Below, one piece after another: positions 32,503-44,337 of a DNA stretch of 64,000 bases (position 1 is the stretch's first letter; each line of letters opens with the position of its first letter). The stretch lies in assembly GCA_020466095.1 (NCBI GenBank), contig CM035808.1:49169979-49233978 (forward strand), written 5' to 3'. The notes under the pieces were generated by a model. That model was not told the DNA's origin and made no database searches. It saw only the letters and a program-made list of their open reading frames with translations. Source of the stretch: Chlorops oryzae (taxonomy: Eukaryota > Arthropoda > Insecta > Diptera > Chloropidae). Made by a program: the position numbers and the translations under genes.

Positions 32503-34290
32503 CAGTGTTGTAATGTACCTAGGTACAAGTACCTAGGTACTGTACCTAGGTACAACTTTCAGTACCTTGTACCTTTACCTAGGTACTTTTTAAAACTGTA
32601 CCTAGTACCTGTACCTTTGTACCTTTTTGACCGAGAAAGGTACTTAAAAAGGTACTTTCCTAGGTCGCGATTTCCATGATGAAAATTTTCTATTCAAAAT
32701 TTCTTTTTACAATTTGCTAGAAATTTGTTTTCAAAAATTTCACAAACGATCATTTTTTGCTCAAAATACGATTTGGTGTTAATTTTTGCTTTGAACCGTC
32801 GAAAAAATATGTCGGTAAAGGAATCTTTCTAATAAATATTTCTACACATTCGAAAAGAGGCAATGAGTCATACCCAAAGCTTTTTTATGGAGAATTTTTA
32901 ATTTTTTTTATAAACTGAAGGGATTACCCAAAAGGGAAAACAAAATGAAAATCGCAAACAAATATGCATTCATATTTTTATAATAATTAGTAATAAATAT
33001 CAACTCTCAAATAATTAAATATGGTGCTAGGTGGAGCCTTAATTTAATTTATCCCAAATTAATTTTCGATATTAACCTTGAACCGGAGAGTTATTTTGTT
33101 TTAATTTATTCCAAAAATCATCTCTGCGCGACCGAGCAATGAATTCAACTACAAACGGAGATTCCGTTAAAATAGTGGCAGTGGAAGTGACAATTTTCGA
33201 AATCAGTTTTCTAATGACAAACCGCATTTACTGCCTTTCTAAGCACATAAACTAATGAAGCGTAGGAACTGGCAGCACTGGCATTTTTTCTTACAAATAA
33301 TGAACTCAATAAATTTTCTATCATTATTTTTCACTTTACATGCCAGAAAGACTTGAAAAATCAAAAATGTAAGAAAATAAAATAAAAATTAAGCTGGCAG
33401 CATTTGAAACCAATTGCAGTGTTTTTAGAAAATTTTATAATCTGGGCAGCGTTGCGCACTTCCACTGCTGCATTGTAATGCGCTTCATATCAAACAGTGT
33501 TCTCTAAAATGTAAGCCACTGCCCCATTTGTTATTCAGCCTTTACGGGTTATTGCTTTATCAGTTTTTTTTTTTTTGGAAATTATTGGTTTTTTTAATTT
33601 TTGGTACAAATATTAATTGCTTAATATTTGTTTTCTATTATTCGTGGAAAAGGTGCCTGAAGATGAATTTCCTTGAGCAGGGTTCGAAATCGATCGCATT
33701 AGCTCTCCACGATCCACTTTCGACAATCAGAAAAAAGATTTTTTTCGATTGCCAAAAATTAACATTTCAGAAATGGAATGTATTGACTCTTAGCCCGAAT
33801 AATAGAAAACAAATATTAAGCAATTAATATTTGTACCAAAAATTAAATAAATCAAAGGGTCGAATAAAAATATAAAAACAACAATTATTGGTTTTTTTTA
33901 AACTTAAAGTAGTTGAGCTAGCTTCAATATTTTAAGTTCTGATCGTTTTTTCATTTCACGAACAACAAAAAATATTGAAGCTAGTTTAATGTCGTGTATC
34001 AGGCACTAAAGTGTTTATGTACAACTTTTGTAAAACAAAATGTTGAATATAAAATTAGTTTTCAGCAAAAGTTGTATTTCAATTTTTCCCATTAAATACA
34101 ACGAAACATTTTGTATATAATCTGCGATTTGATAAAATTAAATTAATTTTAAAAAGTACCTTTTTTGTACCTGTACCTTGTACCTAGTTACTTTTTTTTT
34201 TGAGTACCTGTACCTGGAACTAGTTCCTATTTTTTGGAAGGAACTGTACCTGTACCTAGGTACAAAAATAAAGGAACTGTTACAACACTG
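32503..34290. mobile_element. hAT-like element with gtaccta-rich ends
   Basis: Ends cagtgttgtaa; the 8-bp TSD gttatatg lies at 32495-32502 and 34291-34298. Near both ends (32515-32670 and 34155-34265) the motif gtacctaggtac or gtacct recurs a dozen times or more, likely binding repeats. The interior has no transposase gene but holds a long perfect hairpin at 33595-33845. Confidence 0.88.
33595..33845. repeat. Perfect 50-bp inverted repeat with 151-bp loop
   Basis: Arms 33595-33644 and 33796-33845 are exact inverted copies (aatttttggtacaaatatta on the left arm). The loop includes ccgaacgattgcc-type sequence and the flank gggtcgaat resembles 35395-35545, so this may be a small foldback element related to that second copy. 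Confidence 0.8.
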
Positions 34291-34298
34291 GTTATATG

Positions 34299-35633
34299 TG
34301 ATTTTCGTGGAAATACCCAGAAGCTCTAGTTGCTGCCGAAACATTCAACATGTTTCTAGATCAAAGTTATTGTTGCGCACCATGTTTACGTACGTCTGAT
34401 TTCCTCCAAAGAGCATTAATATATTAAGAGCTGACAATGTTCTCTATCGGCTCTCTTTGCATTTTGAATATCATACCACGCATATGGCGATACACTTCGT
34501 ACCTAATGCCATTTCGTCCCATCTCATAATGCGAACAGTGATTGAAAACAGAAAAACGAAAGGCGAGTGTTAGAAGCTTGCGTAAAAGGATAGTTCATGA
34601 ATGAATTGTGCGTTTGTTTTCGCACAGAGTAAAAGGGATGGAAGGTTTTTTATGCATGTGCGCATGCAAAGGCTGCTTGACGAAACGAAGAAAAAATAAC
34701 CGAACACAGTGTGCAATATTTGACAATTTCAAATCTTTCTTCAGACAAGTTCTATTTTACTTATTATTGATATAATTTTTATAGTAAAATAAAAATTGAA
34801 ATGTTATCAATTTGTTTCTAGACATTAAGAAAGCTATTTTGCTGAATTTTATATTTATAATTTATAGTTCATGAAAATTTTTTCATAAAATGAAAGGAAG
34901 AGAATCGATATTTGCACACTGTATCATACTTTTGAGATTTTTGTTTAGTAGGATTGATTGAAATGAGCAAATTTCGTTCTTGGAAGGGCGGTGGAAGGGA
35001 AAAGAAGTTCTATATGTATGAGCATAAGAATGCTTGTATGTAGGTATTTAAAATGGAATGATTCAGCTTGTTTACATTCGATGGTGCAATACGTTGTCCG
35101 TTGAAGACCCACAAAAACGATTTCTGAAAATTTCAATTTTGGTATTGACTTCAACAATTTTTTCTCTTACATTTCAATTTAATATTTTGGTAATATTCAA
35201 AAAAAATCCTTTAATTAATTGAACAAATTTCAATCTAAAGGCAATTTAAAAAGTCTTCTAAAATTGATTTTTAATTTAGCCCTACCTAAAGGGAGTATTT
35301 TTACAGCTGAAAATACTAATTTCAGCAGAGGAAAAATTTTAAAGATATTTAATTGTTAATATCAAAAGTAAAACTACATTAGCATCAGAAAAACATTAGG
35401 AAAAAAAATTTTTCCGATTGCTAAAAATTTACATTTCGTAATAGCAATGCTTGCACCCTAGGCCCGAAAAAATATTAAAGTAATTAAAATTGAAATATTA
35501 TATTAAAAGGGTCGAATGAAAACTAAAAAAAACAAGCACATAATGTTACAAAAGGTGTTCGAAGCGACCAGGCTTCCATCTTTTTCGCATTTAGCCCCGC
35601 GCAAGTCACCCTACAGCACCATACGGTAGTGAC
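34299..35633. other. Non-coding stretch with a repeat related to 33715-33870
   Basis: No gene supported. 35400-35545 (ttttccgattgctaaaaatt ... gggtcgaatgaaaa) resembles the right part of the 33595-33845 hairpin region. Short frames (34945-35157 minus, 34138-34344 minus) carry no known motif. Confidence 0.45.
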
Positions 35634-36296
35634 CATATATCACTATATGTGGCACTCTACAACAACTATGCTTGTTGAGTTGAAGTAGGCCCCCGTTGCA
35701 TGCATTCTTATGGCAAAATCAAAAACGTAGCACGCCCCCGAGAAATTCCGGGTCCGGTCTAACAAATCTTTTCAAATCTTGTAACATGTACCAAAATGTT
35801 TGGTATAACTCATATACATGTGTAAGTGTTCGTCAAATATTTTTTGTTAAAACTCATTTTTTTCGACTAAAATATGGTTTTTATATAATATCAAAAATCT
35901 TTACGTGAAATTTTCCTTTTGTTCTTCAACAACGCTAAAGAAGAGCACTCATGCGTCGAATATGACCGAATGTTTGTTTACAAAACAGAACAGCTGATAT
36001 GAACTTTTCAGTGATGTAGAAAAAATTCTAGCTCGATACCAAACTAATGGCTCAAGTACTTATAACAAATCATGCTAAAATGAATACAAAAACTACTTAT
36101 TTTTTGAGCTCCTCTCTTGAAAAGGGCACAGTATTGCATAATCTTTCATCAAAAACCTAAAAGGTTGTATACTAAAAAGAAAACATTAAAAAATTTCAAC
36201 GCAAGAATGCTTAGTTACAAAATTGAGTGAGTACTCAAAACATTCTAGCATCACTAATTCGGTTGTTGTTGGGAGTGCCACATATAGTAATATATG
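35634..36296. mobile_element. MITE 4, longer relative of the CATATATTACTATATATG family
   Basis: Ends catatatcactatatgtggc and the complement of catatattactatatgtggc; the 8-bp TSD gtagtgac lies at 35626-35633 and 36297-36304. The termini resemble MITEs 1-3 but the 663-bp interior is unrelated. No gene. Confidence 0.88.
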
Positions 36297-36861
36297 GTAG
36301 TGACTTTGCATTGGTCACGTAGAAACAGTTAAACAACATAAGCGACCGAATCGAACAACGATTTTTGAATTTTTCAGTCGCCGAAAATTGCAAAGGCACA
36401 CAACGGCCAAATACAAACGTAGGTATGTACATTTGCGCACACGCAAACTCATATATGCCCATAAGTGCGGCACGCAATTGAAAGAATAACAGCACAGCGC
36501 TGAACTGCCGAAAAACTATTAAGCTGCAATCAGTGATGGCATAGCAAGGCATAGGCATAGCATAAGGGATCAGCTGATCCGAACTACTCGATACATTTTA
36601 CATGCAAGTTGTCAGTGAACGCATAGCAAAGCATAACATAGCATAAGAAGCTGTAGAAACTAGATTTTTCTTATGCCGTCTTATGCCGGCTTCTGTAAAA
36701 TTCAATCAGCTGATTCAAATGTGCATGACGAAATGGACGACGAAAAACTGATTTTGCTTGTGCAGAAATATAATTATTTATACGACAAATCTAAACCAGA
36801 TTTTAGAAATATTAAAAAGAAGGAAGACGCGTGGAAAAACATAAGCAACGAAATGAACTTA

Positions 36862-37269
36862 AGGTGCTCTCACACGATATGTATCGAGCAATATGACCTG
36901 TCAAATATGCCACAAGCGAAGCTGGCATGTCGTGTGAATGCCAGAATGTCGATACATATGACTGAGCCACATGGCTGTGCATCTTCCTTTATTCGATTTT
37001 CAAACTAATTTGATAATCGTATGTGTGCACACGCGAAAACATCTGTTTTCTTTTGACAATAAAAATTGCGCGAAATGGATTCGGCAAAGGTAAATATAGT
37101 TTGCTTTGTAATTAATTGATTATTTAAAAACAAAGGAATTAATCGACATGACATATATGTGTCGTGTGAGTGCAAAAAAGACAATGCATGTTCCAAACCA
37201 ATTTTGACAAGAATACGGAATGAAATTTGACAGGTCATATTGCTCGATACATATTGTGTGAGAGCACCT
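36862..37269. mobile_element. Harbinger-type MITE, TTA target site
   Basis: Ends aggtgctctcacac(g/a)atatgt, inverted over about 45 bp. TTA lies at 36859-36861 and 37270-37272. It is inserted in a MADF coding exon. No coding region. Confidence 0.88.
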
Positions 37270-37301
37270 TTAGCAGATAAAACAAAATGGATTTTATTAT
37301 A

Positions 37302-37422
37302 GGGATTCATTCAACTTCGGAAAACTTCGTAAGTTGGAAATTTGAAACAGAACTGTTAAAATTTATATGAAAATTTACGATGGGAAACGTTACGAAGACA
37401 TTTCTGATGCTGAATGAATCCC
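37302..37422. mobile_element. Small MITE with gggattcattca ends
   Basis: 121 bp, inverted ends gggattcattca, TA at both borders (37300-37301 and 37423-37424). A TA target suggests Tc1/mariner-type mobilisation, but a TAT/ATA 3-bp target is also possible. Confidence 0.7.
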
Positions 37423-38373
37423 TATGTTATTATGTTTATTTTTTATTTATGTATTGCTTTTACAGTTGAAATATGCCATAGGCGATGGAATGCGCTTCGT
37501 GAACGTTTTTCACGGGAAATGCGCCACTACGTTCCATCAGGGAGTGGCAGTGAAGGAAGGCATGTGTGGCATTTATTGGATGTAATGCTTTTTTTGAAGG
37601 CGTTTGTAAAACCACGGCAGTAAGTTGTTGCTTTTCATTTCATAAACAATTCAATTTCTCACATATCCACTTTAAGGACAAGGGGTACACACAACATTTT
37701 AAAACAGCAGCATCCAGAAGCCATAAAAGAAAACATATTTTCAGAATGTGACACTGAAATGGATTTTTCTGAAGATCTGTCGGAGTTTTTGATACCGTCG
37801 TCGCCGGCTCCTCCGTCTAAAGAGTTGATGGTGTCATATTCTGTTCCACCAGCAGAATCAACAAATGCGTCCTATTCCGTATCGGATACTTCCGAGTCCA
37901 GCAGTTCTGGCTACGTTAAAAGGCGAAAAATTAAGGAAACACCTATGGACAAGGCGATAGAGGAGGCTGCGAACACATTTAAGCAAGTGTACGAAAAGCA
38001 GTTGAGCGCAACAAACGCTGCCAATGAAAGTTTTGGACGTTTCATGGTGACAACTCTCAATCAAATGAGTGATGCCAAACAACAAAGGGCTATTACAGAG
38101 CTTACCACTTTACTCATGCTCATAAAAGGAGATCCGGAGTGAATGCATGTTTTTTGTGTTTGTTTTCCGCTTTTATTTTGTTTTATCTAGTCAAAAGAAG
38201 TTTAGTTTTGTTTTGTTTTTTTAAGATCACTTTTTTTTATTTAAGTAAGTTTAATAATAAGTTTGTCATGTAAAAAGGAATAAAGAAAAGAGTTAATACT
38301 ACTAATACTAAAATACTACTACTGGTGTCCAAGAATGAATAGAAAAAAGAAAAAAAAATTTTTTAATATTGCT

Positions 38374-39719
38374 TTAAATCAGAGCATCTTGAAAAGAAAC
38401 TGCTCCTTCATTCATGAAGTGGTTTGCCAAATTGTCTCGCAACACAAAGGCTTTTCCGGATGCCCTCCGCGCAAAGGAAACAATTGGGCGCAACATAGAA
38501 TTTGTGCTTTCGGCACGCCATGTCCCACTTTGGATTATATGGTCAGGTCCTTCCCAATCCACATATTTTTCTGGACAGTACCACCTTTCGTGATCGTTAA
38601 GCATTATAAAATTGTGAAGAGCTACGCAAGACAGAACGACACTTTCACAATTTTCTGGAAATAACTCCATCGTGTTGCGAAGTACTCGCCAGCGCGCAGT
38701 CAAAACGCCGAAAGCATTTTCTATGCAACGACGTGCCCGTGAAAGCCGGTAATTAAAAATCCTTCGTGTTTTTTCCAAATTTTCACCTCGATACGGCCGC
38801 ATCAAATTATTGCGCAATGGAAATGCCGCATCGCCGACAAAAAAATGTGGGAACGGTTCGGAAGAAACTTCGGATAGTGGAACTGCTTTCGGTAATGGGA
38901 GTTTGTCTCCAATAAGCGCGTCTCCAAAAGGACAGGATCTCAAAATGCCTTAAAAATTAAATTAATATAATTTTTCCCTTTGGGAGAATGCTTTCTTGCC
39001 TTACCTCCATCACTTTGACTGCCATAGCTTCCAACACTCACAGCTGTGAATGTATATTTGGCGTCACAAGCTGCCATCAAGACAATGCTTGAAAACTTCT
39101 TATATTGAAAAATAATAACCTAGACTTTGGAGGGCATTTAATGGCAATATGCTTACCATCAATTGCACCTACACAGTTGGGCATATTCCACAATTTTTCG
39201 AAGTCACTCGCAATGTCTTTGTACTGGTGTTCTGATGGTTCGCTTACATAAACTGGAGAGAGTAACCGCCACAAAACCTCACATGTCTCCAGGACTATGT
39301 CCCTCACAGTGGTTCGTCCTACTTTATACATCCAGGCCAGGCTTTGGAAGCCAACTTCATGAGCCAAGAAACTTAAGAAAAACAAAGGTTATATTATGTT
39401 TTTAAAAATCTAACTCTCTTTACTGCAAAGTTATGGATAACCGTTCTTCAGGTAGAATACGTTGCTTCGGTTTCCATAACTCACTGCCAACGATTCGTAG
39501 GAGCATTTCAAATAAATCGATTGACATTCTCTTCTGCACGAAAAACTGCTCTTCATCCATTTCCTTCATTTTTAAGAAAACCTTTCGCTGGTATCCTGAC
39601 GTCAACCAATCCGAGTTCAATGGCCGAACTTTCCACCTTCTTTTCCTCTGCCGTTTTTTGTACATCGTGTACATTTCACAAAGGCGTAAAAAATCTCCTC
39701 CTAGTTGCGTTAAATCCAT
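38374..39719 (-). pseudogene. Harbinger C transposase, one frameshift
   Basis: The minus-strand ATG at 39719 opens MDLTQLGGDFLRLCEMYTMY and a basic stretch (KKRQRKRRWKVRPLN). Exon 1 ends near 39430, joining HFLAHEVGFQSLAWMYKVGR (exon 2, from 39374), which holds GAIDGKHIAIK (first Asp). A one-base shift near 39105-39115 separates CPPKSR from QYKKFSSIVLMAACDAKYTF, which continues to SYGSQSDGG. The last exon (from about 38943) has HFFVGDAAFPLRNNLMRPY (second Asp) and ARRCIENAFGVLTARWRVLR (Glu), ending near 38374. All three catalytic residues are present, so only the frameshift keeps this copy from encoding a full protein of about 400 residues. It faces the MADF-BESS gene. Confidence 0.8.
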
Positions 39720-40138
39720 ATTTTGTTATTGCTCACTATTTTGATTTTCAACCATTTGTTTATATGAGTGCTGCCAGATGCTTCCCAATTCTGATAATAT
39801 ATCCCCTTTTAACGAAAATCCCGAAAAGCCACAATGGGTACTTTTTTAAATACGAAAAAAGTTTTTAATATATGATTTTTTGCATTGAATTAAATATATA
39901 ATTATTTTTCAGCATGTACCGAACTCATTTACAGAGGTTTTTACTTATTTGGTACAAAAACCATTAAAAATCACGCTTTTTTGGAAATTATTCTTTTTCC
40001 CTTTTTCCCCAAGGTGCGCACATTCTCATCATATGGCAGCACCAGCCCTTATGTATTCTTTATGCCTTCACTGACTACTGATTTCAGCCTTATGCTATGC
40101 TTTGCTATGCTATGCCATCACTGATTGCAGCTTAAGGA

Positions 40139-41353
40139 ATGAAAACCGGTTCTCAATGCTTAAAGGCGAGAAGTCAGATTTTCGTTTTTGTTTTGATCCT
40201 TTCTATCAATTCTTTTTCTGTGGAAGAAATTAATTTGCTGCTATCTTTAGTCAAAGAAAAGAAACACATTTTAGAGTGCAAGACGACGGATAAATATCGC
40301 CCTGAAGAAAAAGAAAAGGTTTGGAGTGGGATTGAACTCGATTTCAACGCTAATAGTGGGGTTCAGTATCGTTAATTGAAAGTTTTGAGAACGAAATACA
40401 TCAACTTAAAAAGTGACCTGAAGAAACGTTTCTTTTTGAATGCTAAGTTTTAAATTACAGAAACTGAGAATACCAAAATCCTGCGCTCAAATGTGTTTGA
40501 TTCATCAAAAACAAAAGAAGCACGTTTGGACTATGAAGAAGATGGATGCGAAGGATGGATTGAAGATTTCGAAAACATATCTCAGAGTGTGGATGTGTCG
40601 CCAAAACGAAAAGAACCACGTTCACGCCACGATAAAGGTAAAAGAAAACAAACTAAGGGCGGTATAACCCGATTATAGCATACCTAGCTCCACACCATCA
40701 TTTCGAGCATGGCAGTGGCAAAATATTTCGTGACCTGTTCTGAACACAGATGGATGAAGATGAACGTTTTATATATCATGCTGGGAGCTGGGTGTGCAAA
40801 TTGGTGAAAATGCACCCAAAACAACTTTTCGTAATTCATTACAGTCATATTTACAATTACTGTTGAATTATTCGTTGAAATCATAATAAAATAATTTCCA
40901 ATAACAATTACTTGCAATTATAGATGAAAACGTTAGTAAAAGTAGTTTTCATTAAAAAATTTTGTAATTGGTAATATCCATATCCGCTTTGAAAACAAAT
41001 CTGAAATTTTTCCAGAAGCCGTACTTTGGGAGAACTACACTCCTGAAAACCTCAAGATGCCAAAAAATAAGAAGTTATCATTGGCATCGAAAGCGCCGAA
41101 GCAAACAAGTTGGGAAAAGCTCGCCGCTACAAAGGAAAAGTGGTCGGAGGAAAAACTGCGGCAAGAAATTGATATTTTAAAATCCGAACATGAATTGAGA
41201 ATTCTGCACCTTAAGGAACTGCATAAATTGGATGTAGAATTGATGGAATTAAATAAACGTAATATTATGGAGAAGCATGATATAGAAATGCAAGTTCTAA
41301 AAAAAAAAATTGAACGACGAGCAATGATTTTGCTCTATTTTACAATATATTAA
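40139..41353 (+). pseudogene. Harbinger D Myb/SANT-like (zeste-type) protein, nonsense mutation
   Basis: The N-terminal piece reads FSVEEINLLLSLVKEKKHIL, then TTDKYRPEEKEKVWSGIELD and FNANSGVQYR, a Myb/SANT-like domain of the zeste type. A TAA at 40373-40375 interrupts it, and the same frame continues LKVLRTKYINLKSDLKKR, so this looks like a single nonsense change. A middle exon (about 40462-40640) gives RSNVFDSSKTKEARLDYEED and a basic stretch. A last exon (from about 41020, acceptor tttttccag) gives ENYTPENLKMPKNKKLSLAS and a long Lys/Glu/Leu coiled coil ending near 41353. The 380-bp space between the last two pieces may be an intron or an insertion. Confidence 0.7.
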
Positions 41354-41610
41354 AAACGTATTTATATACTTTTATTTTATTAAGAAATTAATCGAAATTC
41401 TATGTTGTTGCTTCTGAACACCAGCGTTTTGGCTATGGTCCAACTAAATCGTTTTTGTAGTACCATATTTTTTCGTTTTTTTAAAAGAAAAGTTACTAAT
41501 GGTTTCAAATGAATTTTGAGTATATTTAAGTTCTTTTATTATACACAAAGATGTAAAACTTTCTAAATAAAAAAGTACAATAAATTAAATATTCGAAATA
41601 ACTGGTGCTC

Positions 41611-42798
41611 TTATAAGTTTGCGAAGTGATTAAGTATTATTTCTCTCCTATAAAGATTATTAATATCGCCAGAAGTGGAAAAAGCAGGAGCATCAACTTC
41701 AGATTCATCAAAATCAATATCTTCGGAAACGGCAGGCGCACTTATATCATTTCTTAAATTGCAAACGTTATGCAAAACAGCTGTTGCAATAACTATGCCT
41801 TCAATTTGCTCAATATTCATGCGGATTCCTTGTGAAAGAACTGGAAATAGCCGTTTCCATACACCATAGGAACGCTCCACACAGTTACGAGTTCGTATTA
41901 ACGATTCGTTGTACAGACCTTCAACTGGTGTTGCAACCTTTGATAAGGGTGTCATAATCCACCGATTGCATGGATATCCACTATCAGCGACAACGATTGC
42001 GTTTCCAAACTCCATTGCCTCAAATCTGCTAAATATACGTGAGTTCCTCAATATTGTTGCATCGTGTGTAGAGCCTGGCCAACGACAAACAATATCCAAG
42101 ATATTGAGTTTACTGTCGCATAAGGTTTGCATGTTGAAAGAGAAAAATCCCTTTCGGTTTCGGAAGAGCTCCGCATCTTCACCACCTTAAAATTTTTACA
42201 ATTTTAATTTTTATTTCTTTTAAAACGTATTTAACCTTTTGAAATTACCTGGGGAAACAATCTTTACGTGTGTGCAGTCTATTGCTGCAATAACACGAGG
42301 AAATTTCGCCAGCATACAGAAATCTCTTTGCAGCTCACGCTGCTCATCAATTGACAATGGAAATCTAACGAAGCGATTTAATAGCATGGCAATATGGTGG
42401 CAAACTCGCCGAATTACACGGGATGCTGTGCTAACTGAGAGTCCACTTAAGTCTCCACAACTTCTTTGTATACATCCAGTCGCAAAGTACCGCAGAGTCA
42501 ACATAAACATCTCTTCAGGGGATACCGCTCTATTTCTGAAATAAGTTTTACCAGAATTAAAATACAATTATAAATAAAAATACAGATTGCATACCTCATA
42601 GTTCTATGTTTAATCTTATGTCGAATAAGTTCCAATATCATCCACGCTGCTTCCTTGCACATCCGAAATCTAAACCGAAAATCTACTTTTTCCAAGTAAT
42701 TAAAAAAAATTACGTCGCTCCCTATATATACGAGGCCGTCGATGTATGATCATTCTCATGATCGCTTCATACTCTACGTCGCTATCCTCAGACTCCAT
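41611..42798 (-). pseudogene. Harbinger D transposase, one frameshift in exon 1
   Basis: Exons are 42798-42595, 42535-42249 and 42185-41611, with GT/AG borders. Exon 1 begins MESEDSDVEYEAIMRMIIHR and YRERRNFF. A single extra T in the run at about 42705-42712 shifts the frame, after which NYLEKVDFRFRFRMCKEAAW continues. Exon 2 carries RNRAVSPEEMFMLTLRYFAT (helix-turn-helix-like) and AAIDCTHVKIVSPG (first Asp). Exon 3 has CRWPGSTHDATIL, IVVADSGYPCNRW (second Asp) and RTRNCVERSYGVWKRLFPVL (Glu), ending IILNHFANL. The DDE triad is complete, so the copy was inactivated by one indel. Confidence 0.82.
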
Positions 42799-43653
42799 TA
42801 TTCAAATTTTTCAAACAAATTATAATTTTTTATTGTTGAATTACTTTCAATCAGCTGTTTCTTGTCGGTCTTAACACAGAGATGTCATAGTGTTTAAACG
42901 AACTGCTGGGGCATTTTAAAAAAATTTAAAATGATTTTAAATATTTCACTTGTGAAAACCAAAACCGATTTTTAACTTTAAAATTTTTTTAAATGTGTAT
43001 GGTAATATCGGGCCTTAATTTTTAAAACATGTTTCAATTTCTTCATTCCTTTTACACATTTTATTACAAAAATATATATCTGCCAAACGAGGATGTACAG
43101 GAGTGCTCTAGAAACCGAATCCGCATTAAAAATTTCGAATCAAAATTTTTTGATAGAAATTGAAGCGATTTCGAATATTTTTTATTCGGATTCGATTTCT
43201 GGAGCATGCTTGCTAGCATAAAAAACTCGAGCTCGCGTTTACGAAGAACTGCGCGTCCATTGGTTCTTAGAAATTTTTCACTTTAACCGTTATGTTTATG
43301 TATTATATCTTACGTATTCAAATCAAGTTTTTGTTTCACATAAATCAATTTAGAAGTTTTTAAGCTTAAGATTCACATCAGTTTGTATATTTACTTATCG
43401 CATTTTGTGCAGCAGATTAAAAAATATTTCGGCACACAACGTGTGTATAACGCCAATGGCATCTTCCTAACGGCGTATTCCCTGTACAATTCTTTGGAAG
43501 TTTCCTCCCATATGGGATCCTTTTTCGACGATGTTTGCCCTTTTTTTTAATTTTTTATTAAAAATGAGTTCAAAAGGTTTATGTCGAAACCCGCTGGCCT
43601 GCCGCGACCCATTATTTTAAATTCCGTATAAATATTCGGTGGTGCGTGCTCAC
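42799..43653. other. Non-coding stretch with a small inverted-repeat unit
   Basis: No gene. 43100-43207 has inverted ends (gctctagaaaccgaatccg and, inverted, gctccagaaatcgaatccg) with internal 'ttcgaat' motifs, probably a MITE of about 105 bp with unresolved TSD. Confidence 0.45.
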
Positions 43654-43826
43654 CATATAGAACTATAGCTGCAACTTCGGCAAAAGCTATTACGTGGTAC
43701 ACCACACTTTCTATTACGTGTACACAACACTCGACTTATGCGTGGTTCACCACAGTTGAACTTTTTCACCAAATCATGCCATAACGCGCCAAAATTTGGC
43801 CGAAGTTGCAGCTATAGTTCTATATG
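43654..43826. mobile_element. MITE 5, 173 bp, CATATAGAACTATAG ends
   Basis: Ends catatagaactatagctgca, inverted over 27 bp; the 8-bp TSD gtgctcac lies at 43646-43653 and 43827-43834. The CATAT start and NACTATA core resemble the other four MITEs. A single end of the same type (catatagaactataggtc) lies at 52310. Confidence 0.9.
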
Positions 43827-43859
43827 GTGCTCACTATGAAACAATATCACTCTATATGA

Positions 43860-44337
43860 CAGTGATGCCAGATTTTATCGATAAAAAAAACCCTCATATA
43901 TTGGAAAAAAACCCACTTTTCCCCATTTTCAAAAACTAAAAACCCACAAAAAAACCCAGAATGATTTTTTGAAAATATGGGCGTACCGATTTCAAAATTG
44001 AACATTGGATTTAAACACAATATTTTAATATTTTAATAAAAGTATCAAGAAAATAACAAAAAATAAAAGTAACTTAAAATTGCAGTCTTATTCATGACTT
44101 AAAAAACAAACAAAGTTTCTTTACAACACTTAGGGAACACGCGACTAGATACAGTAAAAAGAGTCATGCATCGTACTGGAAGAGCGAAAACACGATTTTC
44201 ATTCTCATAAGTAGTAAATATACCTTAAATGTAGTGCATAAATTTCGATACAAAATTACCCATACTTTTCCCCATGTCACGATATTTGAGTGAAAAAACC
44301 CACAATATGGGGAAAAACCCACAATCTGGCATCACTG
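43860..44337. mobile_element. hAT-like MITE (cagtgatgccagat ends)
   Basis: Inverted ends cagtgatgccagatt; the 8-bp TSD ctatatga lies at 43852-43859 and 44338-44345. Contains repeated aaaaacccac motifs near both ends. Its ends resemble those of 6859-7682. Confidence 0.9.

Larger units (their letters stand above)
36733..38142 (+). pseudogene. Harbinger C MADF-BESS protein, split by two MITEs
   Basis: Exon 1 starts MDDEKLILLVQKYNYLYDKS and continues DFRNIKKKEDAWKNISNEMN, the first half of a MADF domain. It is broken at 36861 by a 408-bp Harbinger MITE and again at 37301 by a 121-bp element. Exon 2 (37466-37618) supplies EICHRRWNALRERFSREMRH and the W..LD.M.FL block of MADF. Exon 3 (37677-38142) joins as PRQTRGTHNIL, then a Ser-rich linker, a basic patch (YVKRRKIKETP) and a C-terminal BESS-like helix (FGRFMVTTLNQMSDAKQQRA ... 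LTTLLMLIKG). Such proteins bind DNA through MADF and self-associate through BESS, here as partner of the transposase. The donor of exon 1 is obscured by the insertions. Apart from them, exons 2 and 3 are open. Confidence 0.78.
36523..40131. mobile_element. PIF/Harbinger element C
   Basis: Long inverted ends: gctgcaatcagtgatggcat, then repeated atagcataag/atagcaa motifs. TTAA flanks both sides (36519-36522 and 40132-40135), but because the border is palindromic a 3-bp TTA/TAA target cannot be excluded. It contains a MADF-BESS gene (plus) and a DDE transposase gene (minus). Two further MITEs sit in the first gene. 38143-38373 between the genes is 3' UTR-like with no gene. Confidence 0.82.
40139..42798. 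mobile_element. PIF/Harbinger element D
   Basis: Converging pair: zeste-like DNA-binding gene (40139-41353, plus) and transposase (41611-42798, minus). I could not find terminal repeats; the left end may have been cut by element C, which ends at 40131. A MITE at 7858-8540 keeps exon 1 of a close relative and so shows what its ends may have looked like. Confidence 0.72.

Noticed and set aside
36523..40131. piggyBac assignment because of TTAA flanks
   Set aside because: The genes inside are a Harbinger transposase and a MADF-BESS protein; the palindromic border makes TTAA ambiguous.
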